The position numbers and the translations under genes were made by a program. 64,000 nt of DNA from Acytostelium subglobosum LB1 (taxonomy: Eukaryota > Evosea > Eumycetozoa > Acytosteliales > Acytosteliaceae): positions 355,892 to 419,891 of the forward strand of contig NW_012236515.1 in NCBI RefSeq assembly GCF_000787575.1, given 5' to 3'. Under the pieces are notes generated by a model, which saw only the letters and a program-made list of their open reading frames with translations, made no database searches and was not told where the DNA came from. The number at the start of each line of letters is the position of its first letter. The first letter of the stretch is position 1. Shown piece after piece: positions 58,375 to 64,000 of this stretch.

Positions 58375-58805
58375 ATGGTATGTTCATAATCAAAACACGA
58401 TCAATCAATCAAACAAACAGATATCTGACAATATGATTACATGACTTTGATAGGTTTTGGTACCTTACAACAGCCCAGTGGACCCGGTCCTCTACCCATT
58501 CCTTGCCTTCTTGTTCTGTGTCGTTGGTTTGACATTCTTTGCTTCATTCATTGTGTAAGTTGCTAAATGGATAATGGCTAATGGATATTGGATAATGGAT
58601 ATTGGATAGCACACATACTCACTCACGACCACACCATGCGACACTCAATCAATCAATCATACATACATATACATACAGTTCACAGCTCCAGGCAAAGTCA
58701 TCAACGAGGAACATTGTTAATGAGTCAATTCACGCATTGGTCGCCTCTGGTATATTGGGATTGGGCATATTCTTTGTGATGCTGGCAGGTGGCATCTACC
58801 TCTAA
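58375..58805 (+). CDS. tmem258: TMEM258/OST5-type subunit of oligosaccharyltransferase
   Basis: Three exons (58375-58377, 58454-58554, 58679-58805) join in phase to 76 aa. Exon 1 contributes only the ATG, directly followed by a GTATGT donor; the next exon starts GTT-TTG-GTA. The product begins MVLVPYNSPVDPVLYPFL and has two membrane segments (FLFCVVGLTFFASFIV and ILGLGIFFVMLAGGIYL), matching TMEM258 in length and pattern (YxSPVxPxxxP... GIYL/V end). In animals TMEM258, and in yeast Ost5, is a small subunit of the ER oligosaccharyltransferase complex for N-glycosylation. The gene is easily missed because its exons are so short. Confidence 0.85.
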
Positions 58806-59067
58806 ACACCCCTTCAAAAAGTGATCCTCTCACTCTAATATCATTCAGCGAGCGAGCGAGCGGACACGTCGATCCCTGTATCCATAGCATCATCGTCGTC
58901 GACGTAATAAATCAAGAATCAACAACAGCATGAGACTTGATATTCACCAATCACTCAACCAATTAGTCAGCGACACGATGCGATGTGATCGATCAAAGTG
59001 GTGAACAGACACCTATTTATGTATGAAGCACGTCAGACAAGTCTAAGAGGCAGAAGGATGCGACGAC

Positions 59068-60125
59068 TCATTCCTTGTCCTCGGAATGCTTGCCAAATAG
59101 GACGTCCAGCTGATCCTCAAACTTGTGATAGTCGAGATACTTGTAGAGCTCTTCACGGGTCTGCATCAGTGGGACAACATTCTTTTGAGTACCATCCTTC
59201 TTGATGGACTCGTACACCTTGACGGTGGCAGCAGCCTGCGCACGGAATGCAGACAGTGGGTAGAGGACCATGCTGGCGCCTGAGTTGGCCAGCTCCTCAC
59301 ATGTGAACAGTTCAGTCTTTCCAAACTCTGTGATGTTGGCAAGGACTGAATGGAGTGGAGGGGAGAAGGGAGGGGATGGATGGTGTCAGCATCAGGGTCA
59401 AGGGAGAGCGATGCTCGCGAGGGAACACATACTTGGTACATTGGGCAATGCCTTTCTGAATGCTTGGTATTGTGACAACTCGGTCAAAGCCTCTGGGAAC
59501 AACATGTCAGCGCCTGCTGCGATGTATGCTTTGGATCTCTCGATGGCCTTCTCAATGCCCTCGTTTGCAAGGGCATCAGTCCTGGCCATGATGACAAAGT
59601 TTGGATCTCTCCTTGCGGCCACAGCAGCCTTGATACGATCGACCATCTCTTGTTGACTAACAATCATCTTGCCTGGACGATGACCACAACGCTTGGCAGC
59701 GACCTGGTCCTCAATATGGCATCCAGCAGCACCAGCACGCTCAAACTCCTCAATAGTCCTTGCAATGTTGAATGCACTTCCGAATCCAGTGTCAGCATCA
59801 ACAAGCAATGGAACTTTGGTAACTCTGTTTGTTTGTGATTAAAGTTGAAGTTAGTGATTGATCGAGTGAAGTGAGTGAAGTGATCACTTGTGATCCCATA
59901 CCTTGTAATCCTTCTAATATCCTCAACTACATCGTTAATTGTTGTGATACCCAAGTCTGGGAGACCGAAGCTTGCAGCGGCCACACCACCACCTGACAAG
60001 TAGATTGCTTGGTAACCAGACTTATCGGCCAAGATTGCCGAGTAAGCATTGATAGTACCAACAATCTGCAATGGATTACCATTGGCCACTGCCTTTCTAA
60101 ATAGAGCACCTGCACTATGTTGCAT
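59068..60125 (-). CDS. 2-methylisocitrate lyase (PrpB-like)
   Basis: Three exons (60125-59902, 59824-59433, 59345-59068) give 297 aa, the same size as bacterial PrpB and much shorter than isocitrate lyase. Seen motifs are [20 protein letters not shown] (metal-binding Asp), HIEDQV, catalytic Cys121 in KRCGH, IMARTDA and ANITEFG. The enzyme splits 2-methylisocitrate into succinate and pyruvate in the methylcitrate cycle, which removes propionyl-CoA from odd-chain lipids and branched amino acids. The C-P lyase relative phosphonomutase is a less likely alternative because KRCGH is intact. The protein resembles bacterial enzymes but has ordinary introns. Confidence 0.88.
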
Positions 60126-60595
60126 TATTTATCTGTATCTATATATATATGTGTGATATATGTATATCTATTTCGAACTTGAATGAATGAATGAGTTCAT
60201 AGCAATGATGAACATCTTGATTCATTCAATCTCAGACTTGGAGAGAGATGATGGTGGGTTGAACACACACGTGTCTAATCTTTGGGACTTGCAAGAGATA
60301 AAGTTAAAGTTGTTGGGGCTTTTATTTATTTGTTTCATTCAGCTCAACTCAATTCACGACTTCAAGAGTTATATGACTCCCATAAAGTAATACTATAACT
60401 TTATCTACTCGTCGAACAACATATCAGGTTACATCAATCATTCATTCATCAATCAATCAATCATTATCAATCGATCAAAAAAGATACACTGATATATAGA
60501 AGAAGTATAGTTACTTTGGAGTCTTCTCCTTGAGCGTCTCACTCAAGAGCACTCTATCAATATATATATAACATTACAAGACAAGACAACAAACA
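60126..60595. other. Divergent intergenic region
   Basis: About 470 AT-rich bases with TCAATCA tracts near 60440-60480 and a TATA run near 60560, between the lyase and SUMO protease genes. No gene was recognised. Confidence 0.4.
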
Positions 60596-63358
60596 ATGAA
60601 TAGCTTTTTTCATGGTCTTGGAAGACTCTTGTCAAGTCCATCAATTGATCTAAACAAGAAAAATGACAAAGACAAGATAAAGAATAATAACAACAACCTA
60701 GATTGTGACATTGACAATGAACCAATTGATGCCGATAGTACGGATGGTCAACAGAAGACAAAGACACCAATAATGCAACTTCCACAACAACAAAGATCAC
60801 AGACAAGACCACAGACACAACAAACACAAGCTTCACCATTGTTACAGCCACAGAAACAGATACGTCTTAACAAGACATTCTTTGTTCAAACACTAAAGTT
60901 TGGCACTAGCATGTTCACTGGATGTAGTCTAGAGGTGGAGAGCGATCTCTTGAGGTTCCAGTTCAAGCGAGAGTCATGTTCACATATGGAGGAGGTCAAG
61001 GTATTCCATAATGAGATCAAATCAATCACATTGCGTGAACAGAACGTCTTCTCCATTCAAGGCATCTATAGACTGAATCGCAACCGTGACAAACCAGAGG
61101 ATGGAGTCGTTTTATTCAGTGTATCATCACACAATGGACCTGATCTCATCAATGAATTACGTTCACTACACATAACCATGATCTCTGAGAGACAAGGTGC
61201 ACAGTCTGTCCTCGAAGAGCTTGGTGTACCAGACAAACCCGTCCCGCCCAAGCGGGTCTTGCCATTTCAATCATCATCATCGTCATCATCATCACCATGG
61301 ATAACAAAGTTAACATCATCATCAACATCGACATCATCAACATCATCAACAGCATCCTCTTCTTTCAACAAGGAAAAGGACAAAGGAATAACAGCATATT
61401 TGAACATCACAACTGTTAGTCGATCACCTCCACCAACAGCAGCTCCACAACCTGTTGCTGTCAGTCGACCCAAGCCACCGGCTCCGGTTCCAAAGCCCAC
61501 TCTACATGTGTCTGGCGATGAACCAATGATCCGATATCCACCATCCAAACCCACAGAGACCAAGCCCGTTGGTCAAGTGACCATCACAAGGAAGGACATG
61601 AAGCGTCTGAGCAATGAGGAGTTTCTCAACGACAGCATCATCGAATTCTACACAAAGTATGGATGATGTTTGATTGACAGGCTACTACATAACACTCACT
61701 GACTGATCAATCAATCAATCCCAATCAAATCAGGTACATCAATGATCATTTCCTACATCCTGATCATAGTTTCTTCTTTTTCAACAGCTTCTTTTACAAG
61801 AAGTTGACATCATTCCCATTGGGCGAAGCTCACAAACATGTGATCAAATGGACAAAGAACGAAGACATCTTCCAAAAGGACTTTATATTTATCCCAATCA
61901 ATCAATAGTATGTACACTCGATTGTGATCAATTCAATCCATTCACTAACACCTGTTATAGTGAACACTGGAGTTTAGTCATTGTTTGCTATCCAGGTCTA
62001 TTGAATGTGGATACCGAACAATCAACAAAGAGTCCATGTATGTTATACTTGGACTCATTATTCAAAAGACCTTATACAATCGATACACGGTATGTTTGAG
62101 ATGGATGAACGAATGGATTGATGGATGGATGCCACTAACACTCATAGATTTGTTCATCTGGATGCAGCATTAGGGACTACCTGACAGAAGAGTGGCGCGA
62201 GAAGAAATGTGGAAGAATGAAACCTGATGGAAATGGAGTGTATGAGACAAGGAAGTTTACACCAAACAATCTCAGGATGTTCTGTCCACATGTTCCAATA
62301 CAGAACAACTCGATCGATTGTGGCGTCTACCTACTACACTATATAGAGTTATTCTGTAAACGTCCAGAGACCAACTTCATGTGTCCAGTAAGTGTACAAG
62401 ATGATTGATTGAGGCCATGTAATAGTTCCTAACATACAAGCACACATAGCTTGAGAAGCCAAGATGGTTCCCAACATCGGACATCAAGAAGAAGAGAGTA
62501 CATATTCGATCATTGATATATCAACTTCGAAAGCAACAGTTCCCAGATGCAATGACAGAGGCTGAGGAAGCATCACATAATGTTATTCTCACTCAGAGGC
62601 CACCATCATATTACAGTGGCAACAATAGCAACAGCAGCGAACCTTTGACATTATCTGGCAGCAGTCTCGAGATTATGCCAAGTCAGGAAGCAGATGCATT
62701 GCGGAGGGCATTGGCTGAGAGTCTCAAGCCCCAAACCAACAACACCAACAACAACAACAACAGCAGTGACAAACAAAGCAGCGACAACCAGAGCAGCGAC
62801 AGTAGGGACAACTTTGATGGCAGCCCTCAAGATAGAGATGCCTTGGAAGTTATTGTCGAGGAGGATGAGGATGTTGATGTGGATGAAGCGAAGGGATCAG
62901 GCCCTGTATCAGGGGCAGGACCAGCACTGGCTACCACTGGAGATGATGATGATGATGTTGAAGAAATGAACGATACCACCGACAGCTATGCCAGTTCACA
63001 TGTTGGTGGTGATCAACCATCACCACTACTTCCAACTCAGTCTCCACCAAAGAAGAATGAGTTGAGTGATCAACTCAATCATATGGAGATGATGATGACG
63101 AATCATCACGATCACAATCACAATCATAATGGCAATGGCAATGGAAATGGAAATGGCAAGGACATCTCAAGTGATGGATCAGACACTGAGACAAGCATGT
63201 TTGACATCTCCATTCCAATATCGGACCATGAATCGTTTGGTACAGGATCGAACAGCAACAGGAAGCGAAAGTTTAGCAACAGTTTAACTGTTGATGGTGA
63301 CGACGAAGCATCGGACGACACTGGATATACCTATTCACCAGTTGATCGTGATGCCTGA
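60596..63358 (+). CDS. Ulp2/SENP6-7-like SUMO protease
   Basis: Five exons (60596-61656, 61734-61907, 61961-62089, 62168-62387, 62450-63358), all in phase, give 830 aa. A PH-like domain is possible around residues 90-205 (FGTSMFTGCSLEVESDLLRF to RSLHITMI). The C48 peptidase core has LSNEEFLNDSIIEFY, catalytic His414 in EHWSLVIV, Asp443 in LYLDSLF, Gln in PIQNNSIDCG and Cys506 in IDCGVYLL. A long acidic, Ser-rich tail follows. The insertion between Asp and Cys (CGRMKPDGNGVYETRKF) fits the SENP6/7-Ulp2 branch, which trims poly-SUMO chains in the nucleus. The triad is intact. Confidence 0.9.
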
Positions 63359-63517
63359 TGCCCGGTGTTTGTCCACGAGATATGTAACAGTATGATCATT
63401 GGACAACGAACGAATAAACGACTCAAGTGTATACCATCATCCATCCATTCAATCAATCTAAATGTACAACAATGTGATGTATTGTATGTGTGCGTGCATT
63501 GGAGGGCACTCGCGAGG
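63359..63517. other. Short convergent intergenic region
   Basis: About 160 bp between two convergent stop codons, the shared 3' flanks of the SUMO protease and VPS72 genes. Nothing else was seen. Confidence 0.4.
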
Positions 63518-64000
63518 TTAGGAGTAGCTGGCGGATGCTACTACTGGCACAGCTTTCTTCTTGGCTGGCCGTGTCTTCTTCTCCTCGAAGCTGCCAATGA
63601 CAACTGTTGGAAGGGACCCTGATGGTGGCAGTTGCTTGGCATCGCGTAATCTATCCTTAAGTATTTGATAGGCCTCGGCAGTGGCGAATGGCTGCTTGGA
63701 CACTGGGTCAATGTACTTTGCAGGCAGTCCAGTGATCACACACTTCTCCTTTACACCAGAGTTCTTGGCCGTGCCAGTCTCTTGTGCACTTGTCGATTGT
63801 TTCAGGCAATCGGGGATGGCCTCGACATGTGAGAATGTGATCGTTGTGCCTGATGCGCCTGAATGGTATATTGTCTTGGGGCCTGCGTAGGCCTGCTTCT
63901 TTGCTTGCATGCTCTTCTTCTTGTCCTCTTCTCGCTTCAGCATGTTCTCCAACAACTCCTGATTGATCACTTCTGTCTCTTTGGCCTCCTCGAGCAGCTC
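63518..64000 (-). CDS. vps72: VPS72/YL1 (SWR1/SRCAP complex), C-terminal part, cut by window edge
   Basis: The frame is open to the right edge (reading ELLEEAKETEVINQELL at 64000 and below), so only the C-terminal 160 residues are present. The YL1 C-terminal domain is clear: KCVITGLPAKYIDPVSK followed by QPFATAEAYQILKDR. The preceding stretch (LLEEAKETEVINQELLENML) fits the helical middle of YL1/Swc2. VPS72 binds the H2A.Z-H2B dimer and helps the SWR1/SRCAP remodeller place H2A.Z in chromatin. The gene is convergent with the SUMO protease gene. Confidence 0.88.
   Translation of the reverse strand, partial: ELLEEAKETEVINQELLENMLKREEDKKKSMQAKKQAYAGPKTIYHSGASGTTITFSHVEAIPDCLKQSTSAQETGTAKNSGVKEKCVITGLPAKYIDPVSKQPFATAEAYQILKDRLRDAKQLPPSGSLPTVVIGSFEEKKTRPAKKKAVPVVASASYS

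Noticed and set aside
1-64000. tRNA genes, including Sec-tRNA
   Set aside because: I looked for GGTTCRA-type T-loops with matching acceptor stems and saw none; a tRNAscan-SE run would settle it.

Overview
The window looks like nuclear DNA of a dictyostelid social amoeba. Coding regions have fairly balanced base composition, while introns and intergenic DNA are AT-rich. Introns are short (about 65-120 bp), mostly GTAAGT/GTATGT...AG, and often carry TCAA tetranucleotide tracts. Proteins have long Asn/Gln/Ser/Thr runs, and one gene encodes the dictyostelid-typical FNIP repeats. The balanced composition argues against D. discoideum or D. purpureum; another dictyostelid lineage fits better. I saw no rRNA, tRNA, CRISPR array, transposon or viral relic.

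Layout: 0.3-1.7 kb, secreted GH30 glycosidase. 2.0-5.0 kb, alpha/beta-hydrolase plus J-domain gene split by one frame change. 5.4-9.3 kb, two secreted animal-type glutathione peroxidases flanking a divergent FNIP gene. 9.4-12.4 kb, TKL kinase. 13.4-15.7 kb, Byr4/Bfa1-like protein. 16.3-17.3 kb, cytochrome b5 reductase. 17.9-20.7 kb, SulP/STAS anion transporter, tail to tail with eIF2B-alpha (20.7-22.0 kb). 22.2 kb, small Pro-rich protein. 22.9-25.3 kb, MUS81. 25.4-26.7 kb, DHHC acyltransferase. 26.8-31.5 kb, poly(A)-polymerase-like nucleotidyltransferase with polyQ. 32.1-33.3 kb, BUB3. 33.5 kb, GNAT acetyltransferase. 34.2-35.7 kb, membrane-anchored JAMM protease. 35.8-36.4 kb, unknown protein. 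36.9-39.4 kb, zinc-ribbon RhoGEF. 40 kb, doubtful small gene. 41.7-43.3 kb, purple-acid-phosphatase-like protein. 43.7-45.3 kb, ALDH3-type dehydrogenase. 46.1-51.5 kb, HAP2/GCS1-family gamete fusogen. 51.7-53.0 kb, PYM-like RGG protein. 53.4-55.6 kb, PH-domain protein. 55.7-58.0 kb, ankyrin-like protein. 58.4-58.8 kb, TMEM258/OST subunit. 59.1-60.1 kb, methylisocitrate lyase. 60.6-63.4 kb, Ulp2/SENP6-7-like SUMO protease. 63.5-64.0 kb, VPS72/YL1, running off the edge. These are independent genes rather than one pathway.

The strongest discovery is at 5.4-6.4 kb. A glutathione peroxidase carries an in-frame TGA exactly at the catalytic selenocysteine position. About 90 nt after its real stop is a hairpin matching a form-2 SECIS element: an ATGA/TGAA non-Watson-Crick core, a 9-bp helix, an AAAA apical bulge and a small apical stem. 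Its sister gene 3 kb away has the same exon layout but has lost Sec, Gln and Trp of the catalytic tetrad (Asp, Glu and Gly instead) and has no SECIS-like hairpin. It looks like a secreted pseudoenzyme.

Four genes (hydrolase/J, SulP, MUS81, PYM) show isolated one-base frame changes and three single N bases occur. I read most of these as draft-assembly errors rather than biology.
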